From JAZUCL01 sp045639125 (GTDB taxonomy: Bacteria > Bacillota > Clostridia > Oscillospirales > QAMX01), in NCBI GenBank assembly GCA_045639125.1, contig JAZUCL010000010.1, positions 1 to 64,000 of the forward strand: a stretch of DNA of 64,000 bases, written 5' to 3'. Shown piece by piece: positions 25,942-34,284 of this stretch. Both the position numbers and the translations under genes were made by a program. Positions within the stretch are counted from its first letter, which is position 1, and every line of letters begins with the position of its first letter. The notes beneath the pieces were generated by a model. That model was not told the DNA's origin. It saw only the letters and a program-made list of their open reading frames with translations, and ran no database searches.

Positions 25942-27312
25942 TTATCTCTCCTCTCGGCGAACAATATCCGACAACTCATTAAATTGATGTCCTGCGGCTA
26001 CAACGATAACACGGTCATTTGGTAAAATCATATCGTCACCGGTGGGGATAATCGGCTTGCGACCTCTTATAATTCCTGCAATAAGAATATTCTTTTTCAG
26101 TTTCATATCACGCAGTAAAATTCTACTGTATGGGAACTCCGGTCTAACCTTAAATTCCAATACTTCTGTCTGTCCGTCACTTAATTTATGAAGTGTTTCA
26201 ACACTACTGCCAAGTGAGTTTTCAAGGGCTCTTGCGTATCTTGACATTACATCGGCAACTGTTTTTTGCGGAGATACGATACAGGCAAGTCCAAGCCGTT
26301 TAGCAGTGGACAAAAGTTCAGGACGATTTATCTTTGTGATAATAGACGACACTTTCAAATCGGCAGCATAGAATGCACTTAGAATATTTTCTTCATCTGT
26401 ACCTGTCAAAGATACAAAACCGTCAACTACATCCATACCCTCCTCTAAAAGCACGTCCTGTTGCATACCATCGCCACAAATTAAAATTGCCTCAGGAAGT
26501 GCAGCGGCAGTTTTTAAGCATACATCTTTGTCTTTCTCAATAATTTTAACTGTAACACCAACATGAATAAGAAGTTTTGCAAGGTAGTATGTTATGCGTC
26601 CTGCTCCCATAATTATAACACTTTTAGGCTGTTTTTGAAGCATACCAAACTTCTTTAACAGTTTAATAATTTCCATTCGTGATGCGGTAAGACCTACTTT
26701 ATCCCCTGCCATAAGCGTAAAGTTACCGTCAGGGATAAACACCTCGTCACCACGTACTACGTTACACACAAGAAACTTCTCATGATTTTGACGGCGAAGA
26801 TCTGACAGTGTCAAGCCTATAAATGGTGAGTTTTCTCCTACCGGCAATTCAACAATTTCTATGTTTCTATTTGAAAATGTTTCTACTTTCAACGCAGTTG
26901 GTAAACGAAGGATATTATATATCTCATGGGCGGTTAAAAGTTCAGGGTTGAGAGTTGCCGACAAGTCAAGATGTTGTTTCATAAAGCCAAGACTTTCATC
27001 GTTATACTCCGGATTACGAACACGTGCAATAGTATGTTCTGCTCCCATCTTACGAGCAAGGAAACAACTTAACATATTCAAATCATCTGACTCAGTAGCC
27101 GCAACAAACAACTGTGATTTTGGCACACCTGCTTCAATCATAGCCTCTGAATCAACTCCACCACTGCAAAATCCGATTATATCATAGCGGTTACAAACGT
27201 GTTCCAACACTTCCGGATTTTTATCAATAGCGACAAGGTCATGTCCCTCACCGCTGAGACGTTCAATGATAGTAGTGCCGATTTTTCCGCACCCAAATAC
27301 TATAATCTTCAT
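25942..27312 (-). CDS. trkA: Trk potassium transport system, NAD-binding subunit
   Basis: A 456-residue cytoplasmic gating ring subunit with two tandem RCK units. The first Rossmann motif is FGCGKIGTTIIERL near residue 5, followed by a TrkA-C domain (about 140-225); the second is IMGAGRITYYLAKLL near residue 233, followed by TrkA-C (about 370-456). This doubled form is the TrkA type rather than the single-unit KtrA. TAGGAG precedes the ATG. The operon trkA-trkH is probably driven by the promoter at 27713-27741, which lies upstream of an aldo/keto reductase pseudogene. Confidence 0.94.
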   Translation of the reverse strand: MKIIVFGCGKIGTTIIERLSGEGHDLVAIDKNPEVLEHVCNRYDIIGFCSGGVDSEAMIEAGVPKSQLFVAATESDDLNMLSCFLARKMGAEHTIARVRNPEYNDESLGFMKQHLDLSATLNPELLTAHEIYNILRLPTALKVETFSNRNIEIVELPVGENSPFIGLTLSDLRRQNHEKFLVCNVVRGDEVFIPDGNFTLMAGDKVGLTASRMEIIKLLKKFGMLQKQPKSVIIMGAGRITYYLAKLLIHVGVTVKIIEKDKDVCLKTAAALPEAILICGDGMQQDVLLEEGMDVVDGFVSLTGTDEENILSAFYAADLKVSSIITKINRPELLSTAKRLGLACIVSPQKTVADVMSRYARALENSLGSSVETLHKLSDGQTEVLEFKVRPEFPYSRILLRDMKLKKNILIAGIIRGRKPIIPTGDDMILPNDRVIVVAAGHQFNELSDIVRREER

Positions 27313-27336
27313 GTTAGTCTCCTATTTTTAGTAATT

Positions 27337-27647
27337 TTATTTTCCGTATGTCAAATAATCAAGTTTTTTTCTGTCAAACGACACACTTTTCATATTCTCT
27401 TTAAGTTGAGATACACTACTTATCCCTATAAGGGCAGCAGCATTTAATGAATTTGATGTGATATATGAAATTGCACATAAAGCAGCAGTTATGCCCTGTT
27501 CCTCAGACAAAATACGTACACGATTTAACCTTTCACGATTTTGAGCGGAGTCAAATCGAGTCTTTGCCTTACTGCTTATGTACGGAAATTCGACGTGCCT
27601 AAAATGATACGTCCAAAGATGCTATTTCCAATAGTCATCTCATTCAT
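27337..27647 (-). pseudogene. Aldo/keto reductase, internally deleted remnant
   Basis: An ATG at 27647 with AAAGGA 8 nt upstream opens MNEMTIGNSIFGRIILGTSN, the N terminus of an aldo/keto reductase, and stops at a TAA after 23 codons. From about 27590 another frame reads SSKAKTRFDSAQNRERLNRV and continues to ALIGISSVSQLKENM, then ends at the TAA at 27337-27339; this is the C terminus of the same family. About two thirds of the usual 300-330 residues, including the catalytic Tyr, is missing between them. It is therefore a gene with a large internal deletion that left both ends, the ribosome site and the promoter intact. Confidence 0.75.
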
Positions 27648-27712
27648 AACACATTTCCTTTCATAAAGATTCTCTACAGTGTCATAAAATTCCCAAAGAT
27701 TTCTATACTCAT

Positions 27713-27741
27713 ATTATACTCTTTCTCCTTTCAGATTGCAA
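27713..27741 (-). promoter_or_regulatory. Promoter for the pseudogene and trkA-trkH
   Basis: On the minus strand TTGCAA (27741-27736), 17 bp, TATAAT (27718-27713). It originally preceded the aldo/keto reductase; after the deletion it may be the main promoter for trkA-trkH, since no better one is seen at 27313-27336. Confidence 0.5.
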
Positions 27742-27852
27742 TGGGAAAAGAAAAATCAAAATTTTTACAAAAAATTTTGCAAAACTTTGCCTTTTCCTCT
27801 ATGCAAAACCGATTAAATATATTAAAATATAAGGTGAAGATTTGCAGACTGC

Positions 27853-27936
27853 CTGCACAGATAAGTTTTGCAGGCTCTGACGAAATAATCCGAAGGGAGG
27901 TTCATGCGTTTTCGCATGATAACGAGCGATGGATAA
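27853..27936 (+). promoter_or_regulatory. pyrH leader: displaced ribosome site, hairpin and short upstream frame
   Basis: GGGAGG (27895-27900) is 28 nt from the pyrH ATG, too far for direct use. Between them CATGCG (27903-27908) and CGCATG (27913-27918) form a hairpin with a TTTT loop, which would reduce the effective spacing to 12 nt. Alternatively, an ATG at 27904 starts a 10-codon frame (MRFRMITSDG) that stops at 27934-27936, inside pyrH codons 2-3, allowing translational coupling. Further upstream GCCTGCA pairs with TGCAGGC (about 27850-27874). Confidence 0.5.
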
Positions 27937-28651
27937 ACCCGAATATAAACGTGCACTGATTAAAGTCAGCGGTGAGGCACTGGCAGGCGAAAAAGGTACA
28001 GGACTTGATTTTGATATTCTCAATGAGGTTGCTTGCGTAATAAAGAAATGCGTTAGTGCCGGCATGGAAATTGCAATTGTTGTAGGTGCGGGCAATATTT
28101 GGCGTGGTATCAAAAACGGTACAGGCAAAATTGACAGAACCCGTTCCGACCATATGGGTATGCTGGGCACGACAATCAATGCTTTGGCACTTGCAGATGT
28201 CCTTTCTCAACACGGTGTTGACGCAAGAGTTCAAACTGCCGTTGAGATGCGTGCATTTGCTGAACCGTATGTACGTGATGAAGCGATACGCCATTTAGAA
28301 AAAGGTCGTGTTGTCGTATTTGGTTGCGGTACCGGTTGTCCTTATATGTCAACTGATACTACTGCCGTACTACGTGCATTGGAAACGAATTGTGACGTAA
28401 TGCTGTTTGCAAAGAATGTTGATGGTGTTTACGACAAAGACCCTGCAAAATATCCTGACGCAAAGAAGTTCGATGCACTTACCTACTCAGAGGTTTTGAC
28501 TAAGAACCTTGCTGTAATGGACAGTACGGCTGCAAGCATGGCACGTGACAACAATATGCCCACATTGCTGTTTGAAGTTAAACAGCCTGAAAATATCTAT
28601 CGTGCACTGATGGGCGAAAAAATCGGTACGATTGTACGAAAGGAGTTTTAA
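27929..28651 (+). CDS. pyrH: UMP kinase
   Basis: Phosphorylates UMP to UDP for nucleic acid and cell-wall precursors. The 240-residue amino-acid-kinase fold protein shows ALIKVSGEAL at the start, VVGAGNIWRG, the acceptor-site region DHMGMLGTTINALAL, and GTGCPYMSTDTTA, where most homologues have GTGNPYFTTD. MARDNNMP is near the C terminus. It heads the cluster with frr. The upstream rpsB-tsf pair that usually precedes pyrH is absent. The start codon lacks a properly spaced ribosome site (see the leader feature). Confidence 0.95.
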   Translation: MDKPEYKRALIKVSGEALAGEKGTGLDFDILNEVACVIKKCVSAGMEIAIVVGAGNIWRGIKNGTGKIDRTRSDHMGMLGTTINALALADVLSQHGVDARVQTAVEMRAFAEPYVRDEAIRHLEKGRVVVFGCGTGCPYMSTDTTAVLRALETNCDVMLFAKNVDGVYDKDPAKYPDAKKFDALTYSEVLTKNLAVMDSTAASMARDNNMPTLLFEVKQPENIYRALMGEKIGTIVRKEF

Positions 28652-28653
28652 TT

Positions 28654-29208
28654 ATGAAAGGCGATTACACAGTTTACGAACAAAAAATGACAAAGACACT
28701 TGAGGTACTTAATTCTGAATTTGCATCTATTCGTGTAGGACGTGCAAATCCGGCAGTGCTCGACAGACTTACTATTGAGTATTACGGTACTCAGACACCT
28801 ATTGCACAGGTTGCATCTATTTCCTCTCCGGAGGCTCGCACTCTCGTTATTCAGCCTTGGGATGCTTCTGCTACAAAGGCTATTGAGAAGGCTATCAATG
28901 CATCTGACTTGGGTATCAACCCTCAAAATGACGGCAAGGTTATCCGTCTTGTATTTCCACCTCTGACTGAGGAACGCAGACGTGACCTTGCAAAACAAGT
29001 TCACAAACTTGGTGAAGATGCAAAGGTTGCTGTTCGTAACGTCCGCCGTGACGCTATGGACGCATTTAAGGCTGCCAAGAAGAAGGCTGAAATTACTGAG
29101 GACGATCTCAAGGAAATTGAGAAGGACATTCAGACAATGACCGACAAGTACGTTAAGGAAGTTGAGATTGCCACAGGCAAGAAAGAAGACGAACTTACCT
29201 CTGTCTAA
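28654..29208 (+). CDS. frr: Ribosome recycling factor
   Basis: With EF-G it splits post-termination ribosomes. It has 184 residues, the standard length, with the three-helix-bundle signatures ASIRVGRANPAVLDRL and IRLVFPPLTEERRRDLAKQV. The start ATG is 2 bp after the pyrH stop, and AAAGGAG lies within the end of pyrH, so translation is coupled. This gene is near-universally downstream of pyrH. Confidence 0.97.
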   Translation: MKGDYTVYEQKMTKTLEVLNSEFASIRVGRANPAVLDRLTIEYYGTQTPIAQVASISSPEARTLVIQPWDASATKAIEKAINASDLGINPQNDGKVIRLVFPPLTEERRRDLAKQVHKLGEDAKVAVRNVRRDAMDAFKAAKKKAEITEDDLKEIEKDIQTMTDKYVKEVEIATGKKEDELTSV

Positions 29209-29220
29209 TGTTTAAGTTTT

Positions 29221-29258
29221 TATACCACTGTTGCTATTATTTTAGCAACAGTGGTATA
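29221..29258 (+). other. 15-bp hairpin between frr and uppS without a T-run
   Basis: 29221-29235 pairs perfectly with 29244-29258 around an 8-nt AT loop. It starts 12 bp after the frr stop. No T-run follows on either strand, so it is not a standard intrinsic terminator; it could protect or cleave the polycistronic message. The uppS ribosome site lies 22 bp beyond. Confidence 0.6.
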
Positions 29259-29292
29259 TAGTATGCTATCTTTAATGCAGGAGGATGCAGTT

Positions 29293-30057
29293 GTGAATGC
29301 GTTTCGTTTCTTAAAAAAGGTGAAAAAGCAGTCAGGTGTCGATATGAATCGGTTGCCTGAACATATTGCAATCATAATGGACGGTAATGGTCGTTGGGCA
29401 ACGTCAAAAGGCTTGCCTCGTACTGCAGGACATCGTGTTGGAAGTGAAACATTCCGCAAAATTGCCACCTACTGTAATAACATTGGTATCCGTCACTTAA
29501 CAGTATACGCTTTTTCAACGGAAAACTGGAAACGCCCCAAGGAAGAAGTAGATACTATTATGGGCCTGTTAAAGCAGTATCTCCTTGAAGCGTGTGAAAA
29601 GATGGTCGCCGACAACATTTCTCTAAAAATTGTCGGTGATACTTCACGTCTATCTCCTGAACTCAGAGACCTTATCACAGAAACTGATGCCCTATCTCTC
29701 AAAACGACAGGGCTTAAAGTAAACGTCTGTATCAACTATGGCGGACGTGATGAAATTGTCCACGCAACACGGCTTGTTGCACAGCGTGTTGCAGATGGGA
29801 CACTCTCCCCTGACAGCATTACTGAAAGTATGATTTCCGATATGCTGTATACCGCACCTACCCCCGACCCCGATTTGATTATTCGTCCAAGTGGCGAAAT
29901 TCGCACATCAAACTTTTTACTTTGGCAAAGTGCCTATTCAGAATACTATTTCACTGATGTTTTATGGCCTGACTTTGACGAAGCGGAACTTGACCGTGCC
30001 ATTGTCAGTTATCAATCCCGTTCACGACGCTTTGGCGGCGTTAAACAGAGTGTATAA
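29293..30057 (+). CDS. uppS: Undecaprenyl diphosphate synthase (cis-prenyltransferase)
   Basis: Extends farnesyl diphosphate to the C55 lipid carrier for cell-wall synthesis. The 254 residues contain HIAIIMDGNGRWA (catalytic Asp), YAFSTENWKRP, INYGGRDEI and DLIIRPSGEIRTSNFLLWQ, where most homologues have IRTSGE. I choose the GTG at 29293, which has GGAGG 8 nt upstream; the open frame upstream of it runs into the intergenic hairpin. The start reads VNAFRFLKK. It is followed by cdsA after 21 bp. Confidence 0.94.
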   Translation: MNAFRFLKKVKKQSGVDMNRLPEHIAIIMDGNGRWATSKGLPRTAGHRVGSETFRKIATYCNNIGIRHLTVYAFSTENWKRPKEEVDTIMGLLKQYLLEACEKMVADNISLKIVGDTSRLSPELRDLITETDALSLKTTGLKVNVCINYGGRDEIVHATRLVAQRVADGTLSPDSITESMISDMLYTAPTPDPDLIIRPSGEIRTSNFLLWQSAYSEYYFTDVLWPDFDEAELDRAIVSYQSRSRRFGGVKQSV

Positions 30058-30078
30058 GGAAAGGAGTGCAAGCATAAA

Positions 30079-30897
30079 ATGGCAGTAAGAATTATTGTCG
30101 GAGCAATAGGATTACCCCTACTGTTTTTGACTCTCTATGTTTTTCCATCATGGGCATTGCCGTTTGCGATATCCGTCATTAGTATAATAGGCGTATATGA
30201 GATGCTTGTGGCTACAAGTTTTGTTAAAAACAAACTCTTGCTTATCCCCACTCTCATATTTTCCGCACTTGTAAGCCCTTGGGTATATTTTAATATTCCC
30301 TATGAATTTGCATATCCCGTGCTGTTTTTGTATATTTTTGTACTGTTTTCAGTGGCTCTTTGGAATCACAAAAGCATTACATTTGGTGAACTTGCCGGCA
30401 CGTTCTTTTCAGGTATATTTATTCCACTTGCCCTTTCCTGCATACTGCGTATCATGAAATGGGAATACGGTGTATATCTCGTATTACTTCCTTTTATCTG
30501 CTCATGGGTTTCCGACACGTTTGCCTACTTTGCAGGTAAATTTTTCGGCAAACACAAACTTGCACCTACCATAAGCCCCAAGAAAACTATTGAAGGTTCT
30601 ATCGGTGGCCTTATCGGTGCTGTTTTAGGCACAGTTATTTTTGTTTTAGTATGTCGCACATGGTTTGACTATTCACCATCAATTTTCCCTCTTGCTATTG
30701 TCGGCTTAATTGGTGGAGGAATATCTCAGTTTGGTGACTTATGCTTTTCATACATCAAAAGAGAGTTTGGCATAAAAGACTATGGCAACATTTTCCCGGG
30801 GCATGGTGGTGTTCTTGACCGTTTTGACTCGGTACTGTTTGCCGCACCTGCTGTTGAGGTTATGCTTACAATACTTCACTCTTTTAGTATACTGTAA
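30079..30897 (+). CDS. cdsA: Phosphatidate cytidylyltransferase
   Basis: Makes CDP-diacylglycerol, the branch point of phospholipid synthesis, in the membrane. The 272-residue protein has about eight hydrophobic helices and the CdsA signature near its end: SDTFAYFAGKFFGKHKLAP, then GDLCFSYIKRE and KDYGNIFPGHGGVLDRFDS, with the metal-binding Asp residues. The ATG is 12 nt from AAAGGAG, slightly long. It follows uppS as in most Firmicutes. Confidence 0.94.
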   Translation: MAVRIIVGAIGLPLLFLTLYVFPSWALPFAISVISIIGVYEMLVATSFVKNKLLLIPTLIFSALVSPWVYFNIPYEFAYPVLFLYIFVLFSVALWNHKSITFGELAGTFFSGIFIPLALSCILRIMKWEYGVYLVLLPFICSWVSDTFAYFAGKFFGKHKLAPTISPKKTIEGSIGGLIGAVLGTVIFVLVCRTWFDYSPSIFPLAIVGLIGGGISQFGDLCFSYIKREFGIKDYGNIFPGHGGVLDRFDSVLFAAPAVEVMLTILHSFSIL

Positions 30898-30919
30898 GCA
30901 ACCTATATATTAAAATCCT

Positions 30920-30943
30920 CGGCACGGCAACGTGCCGTTTTCA
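30920..30943 (+). terminator. Weak internal terminator or attenuator between cdsA and dxr
   Basis: CGGCACG (30920-30926) and CGTGCCG (30931-30937) close a GCAA tetraloop and are followed by TTTTC. The short T-run suggests partial termination, which would lower expression of the MEP genes downstream. Confidence 0.5.
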
Positions 30944-30967
30944 ATCTATTGAAAGGGTTTGTTTTCT

Positions 30968-32119
30968 ATGTACAAAAGCATTGCCGTTATGGGTTCTACC
31001 GGTTCAATCGGTGTACAGACTCTTGACGTTATTAAAAAACTTGGACTTCGTGCCTGCACGTTAAGTGCATCAGGCAAGAATATTAAACTGTTAGAACAAC
31101 AAGCACGTGAATTTTCGCCTGCTCTTGTCGCTGTTAGTGACGAAAGAATGGCTTGTGACTTAAAGACAAGACTTTCTGATACTGATATTGTTGTCCGTGG
31201 CGGTCAAGAAGCAGTATGTGAGGCAGCGGCATACCCTGATGCCGACCTTACTGTTATGGCAATCTTAGGTATGGCAGGTCTTTTGCCTACTCTTTCTGCC
31301 ATTGATGCCGGTAAAGATATTGCCCTTGCTACAAAGGAAACACTTGTGTGTGCAGGTAGTATTGTTACAAAACGAGTACGTGAAAAAGGTGTAAGGCTAC
31401 TTCCTGTTGACTCAGAACACTCTGCTATTTTTCAATGTATTGAAAAAAGCGACCGCAAACAAGTTAAGCGTGTTATTTTAACCGCTTCCGGTGGTCCTTT
31501 CTTTGGAAAGAGCCGTGAGGAAACGTACAATTTTTCACCTAAGGACGCATTAAAGCACCCCAATTGGTCTATGGGACAAAAAATAACTATAGACTCTGCT
31601 ACACTTATGAACAAGGGCTTTGAATTTTTAGAGGCGATGTGGCTTTACGACTTGACTCCTAATCAAATTGAAATTGTGGTACACAGGGAAAGCGTTATTC
31701 ACTCTATGGTTGAGTTTGCCGATAATGCCGTTCTTGCCCAGTTAGGTACTCCTGATATGCGTATTCCTATCCAGTACGCAATCACATACCCGGATAGAGT
31801 AAGTTGCCCTGCCCCTCAACTTGATTTCACCACGTTGTCGGCATTGACTTTCTTTCCACCTGATATGACTGCATTCCCCTGTCTGAAACTTGCCTTAGAT
31901 TGTGCCAATGACGGTGGAAATCGTGGCGCTGTATGTAATGGTGCAAACGAAATTGCAGTTGCAGAATTTTTACGTGAAAAGATTGTATTTGGACAGATAT
32001 CAGAACTTGTAGAACGTGCATTAAGTGATGTTAAATACAAAATTCTCACTTCTCTTGATGATGTTCTTGAGGCTGACAGACTTGCACGTGAGATTGTTAC
32101 ATCTCTTGTGGCAAAATAA
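30968..32119 (+). CDS. dxr: 1-deoxy-D-xylulose 5-phosphate reductoisomerase
   Basis: Converts DXP to MEP with NADPH, the committed step of the non-mevalonate isoprenoid pathway. The 383 residues show the NADPH loop MGSTGSIGVQTLDV, the metal-binding LLPVDSEHSAIFQC, SGGPFF, TLMNKGFEFLEA and VHRESVIHSM. The ATG at 30968 follows AAAGGG by 10 nt; an in-frame TTG three codons earlier is too close. With ispG downstream, it supplies precursors for the undecaprenyl lipid made by uppS. Confidence 0.95.
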   Translation: MYKSIAVMGSTGSIGVQTLDVIKKLGLRACTLSASGKNIKLLEQQAREFSPALVAVSDERMACDLKTRLSDTDIVVRGGQEAVCEAAAYPDADLTVMAILGMAGLLPTLSAIDAGKDIALATKETLVCAGSIVTKRVREKGVRLLPVDSEHSAIFQCIEKSDRKQVKRVILTASGGPFFGKSREETYNFSPKDALKHPNWSMGQKITIDSATLMNKGFEFLEAMWLYDLTPNQIEIVVHRESVIHSMVEFADNAVLAQLGTPDMRIPIQYAITYPDRVSCPAPQLDFTTLSALTFFPPDMTAFPCLKLALDCANDGGNRGAVCNGANEIAVAEFLREKIVFGQISELVERALSDVKYKILTSLDDVLEADRLAREIVTSLVAK

Positions 32120-32154
32120 ATTATAGTAATCGGTTTTAGAAAAGAGGGATTTTT

Positions 32155-33198
32155 ATCACTATTCTACTTGCCATTCTCATTTTTGCCCTGCTCATTTTTC
32201 TCCATGAGTTAGGACACATGGTTGCTGCAAAGTTGTCAGGTGTTGACGTACTTGAATTTGCCTTAGGTCTTGGCCCTGCAATCTATAAAAAGAAAATCGG
32301 TGAAACTACCTACGCTATACGACTGTTACCTTTTGGCGGTCAATGTGTCATGCGTGGTGAGGACGATGCTGACGGCACTGAAAACAATCACCCTCGTTCC
32401 TTTTCAAATGCAAAGTCATGGAAGAAGTTAATTATCCTCTGTGCAGGTGCATTTATGAACTTTATTACAGGATACATCATCTTTGTATGTCTGTTCTTCC
32501 CTGCCCAATCATACTCTGTGCCTGAAATTGCTGCCTTTATGGATCAATTTACCGGTGGCGGTGAAAATGGCTTGCAAGTTGGTGATAAAATCTTAGAGAT
32601 TGACGATTACAATATCTATTTAAGTTCCGACATATCCACCGCTTTGGCTCGTGGAGAAAATGCCCCTTATTACGATATTAAAGTATCTCGTGACGGTGAG
32701 CGTATTGTATTAAATGACGTTGAAATAAGTCCCAAAACCTATATAGAGAATGGAAGCGAAATTGTCCGCTATGGTCTAAACTTTCAGACAAAGAAATTAA
32801 ACTTCATAGAAAAACTAAAACTGTCGTGGTATTCAAGTGTGAATATGGTTCGACTTGTATTTATAAGCCTTGGTGATTTATTTACAGGCACTGTTAAAAT
32901 CACATCTTTGTCAGGTGTTGTCGGTATATCTGCCGTTATGATTGATACTGCAAAGCAATCAATGCTTGACTTTTGGTATCTTTCCGCACTTATCGCTATC
33001 AACTTATCTGTTATGAATCTTTTGCCATTCCCCGCCCTTGATGGTGGTAGAGTTGTATTCGTTCTCTACGAAATGATAACTCGCCGCCGTGTAAATCAAA
33101 AATTTGAAACTTTCGTCAGCGTTGCAGGACTAATTTTACTGCTTGGTCTTATGGCGTTTGTTACATTCAATGACATTATCCGTCTTATTTTCAACTAA
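32155..33198 (+). CDS. rseP: RseP/S2P-type intramembrane zinc metalloprotease with a non-canonical start
   Basis: A membrane site-2 protease that cleaves regulatory or signal peptides within the bilayer. The first helix contains HELGH, at residues 17-21 if translation begins at the ATC at 32155; a PDZ domain lies in the middle (about 100-190) and LLPFPALDGGR near the C terminus supplies the third metal ligand. The frame is closed by TAG at 32137 and contains no ATG, GTG or TTG before 32218, which is the codon directly after HELGH, so the ordinary start would destroy the active site. ATC at 32155 lies 6 nt after AGAGGG and gives the normal family N terminus (TILLAILIF). Position between dxr and ispG is conserved. 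Confidence 0.88.
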   Translation: MTILLAILIFALLIFLHELGHMVAAKLSGVDVLEFALGLGPAIYKKKIGETTYAIRLLPFGGQCVMRGEDDADGTENNHPRSFSNAKSWKKLIILCAGAFMNFITGYIIFVCLFFPAQSYSVPEIAAFMDQFTGGGENGLQVGDKILEIDDYNIYLSSDISTALARGENAPYYDIKVSRDGERIVLNDVEISPKTYIENGSEIVRYGLNFQTKKLNFIEKLKLSWYSSVNMVRLVFISLGDLFTGTVKITSLSGVVGISAVMIDTAKQSMLDFWYLSALIAINLSVMNLLPFPALDGGRVVFVLYEMITRRRVNQKFETFVSVAGLILLLGLMAFVTFNDIIRLIFN

Positions 33199-33213
33199 CG
33201 GAGTGTATTTACT

Positions 33214-34284
33214 ATGAGAAAGCACACAAAACAAATATTAGTAGGAGATGTAAAAATTGGTGGTGGTGCATCTGTCAGCGTACAGAGCATGGCTAATACC
33301 GATACTCGTGATGTTTCAGCAACGGTACGTCAAATCCATGCTTTGACTGAGGCAGGCTGTCAAATTATCCGTGTTGCAGTACCTGATGCTCAATCTGCTG
33401 AGGCAATTAAGAGCATTAAATCACAAATCTCCATTCCTCTCGTTGCAGATATTCACTTTGATTATCGTCTTGCCCTTACTTGTATTGAATCAGGTATTGA
33501 CAAGGTACGTATAAATCCGGGTAACATAGGCTCACTTGACAGAGTAAAGCAAGTTGCAGATGCCTGCCGTAGACGTGGCATACCTATTCGTATCGGTGTA
33601 AATGGCGGTTCACTTGAACGTAACTTAATTGAAAAATACGGCTCACCAACACCGCAGGCAATGGTGGAAAGTGCTTTAGGGCATATACGTCTTTTAGAGG
33701 ACGTTGACTTTGACAACATCTGTATATCACTTAAAGCATCTGACGTACCAAACACAATAGCCGCATACCGACTTATGAGTGAAACGGTAGACTACCCACT
33801 TCATGTAGGAATAACGGAAACCGGTACAAAGAAACTTGGCATTATCAAATCAGCCGCCGGTATCGGAGGGCTACTTGCCATGGGTATTGGTGATACTGTT
33901 CGTGTATCATTGACTGATGACCCCATATATGAAGTTCAAGCCGCTTACGACATACTTAAAGCAGTTGGTGCGTATACCGATTGCGTACAATTCGTATCTT
34001 GCCCAACTTGTGGCAGAACAAAAATAGACATTATTCGTATCGCCGCCGAAGTTGAAAGACGTCTTGCTCACATTCGTACACCTATGAAAGTTGCAGTTAT
34101 GGGTTGTGCAGTAAACGGGCCCGGTGAAGCACGTGATGCAGATATTGGACTTGCCGGCGGTGACGGTGTGGGACTTATTTTCTCCCATGGTGAAATACTT
34201 AAAAAAGTTCCAGAAGCAGAACTTGTAGATACATTTGTGGAACTTGCAGAAAACATAGCAAAGGAAAAAGGACGTGTATCATGA
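33214..34284 (+). CDS. ispG: 4-hydroxy-3-methylbut-2-enyl diphosphate synthase
   Basis: A [4Fe-4S] enzyme that makes HMBPP, the penultimate step of the MEP pathway. The 356 residues run from GDVKIGGGASVSVQSM and the TIM-barrel part (NPGNIGS, GVNGGSLE) to the cluster-binding C-terminal part SCPTCGRT and GCAVNGPGEARDADIG, with the three conserved Cys. It ends by overlapping the polC start by 4 bp (ATGA). GGAG is about 10 nt before the ATG. Confidence 0.96.
   Translation: MRKHTKQILVGDVKIGGGASVSVQSMANTDTRDVSATVRQIHALTEAGCQIIRVAVPDAQSAEAIKSIKSQISIPLVADIHFDYRLALTCIESGIDKVRINPGNIGSLDRVKQVADACRRRGIPIRIGVNGGSLERNLIEKYGSPTPQAMVESALGHIRLLEDVDFDNICISLKASDVPNTIAAYRLMSETVDYPLHVGITETGTKKLGIIKSAAGIGGLLAMGIGDTVRVSLTDDPIYEVQAAYDILKAVGAYTDCVQFVSCPTCGRTKIDIIRIAAEVERRLAHIRTPMKVAVMGCAVNGPGEARDADIGLAGGDGVGLIFSHGEILKKVPEAELVDTFVELAENIAKEKGRVS

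Noticed and set aside
27741..27959. 72-codon plus-strand frame overlapping the pyrH start
   Set aside because: No ribosome site; it overlaps the promoter on the other strand and the pyrH leader elements, and its product is a run of Lys, Phe and Gln without similarity.
30959..30967. Upstream TTG start for dxr
   Set aside because: It touches the AAAGGG ribosome site; the ATG at 30968 has proper spacing and matches the family N terminus.
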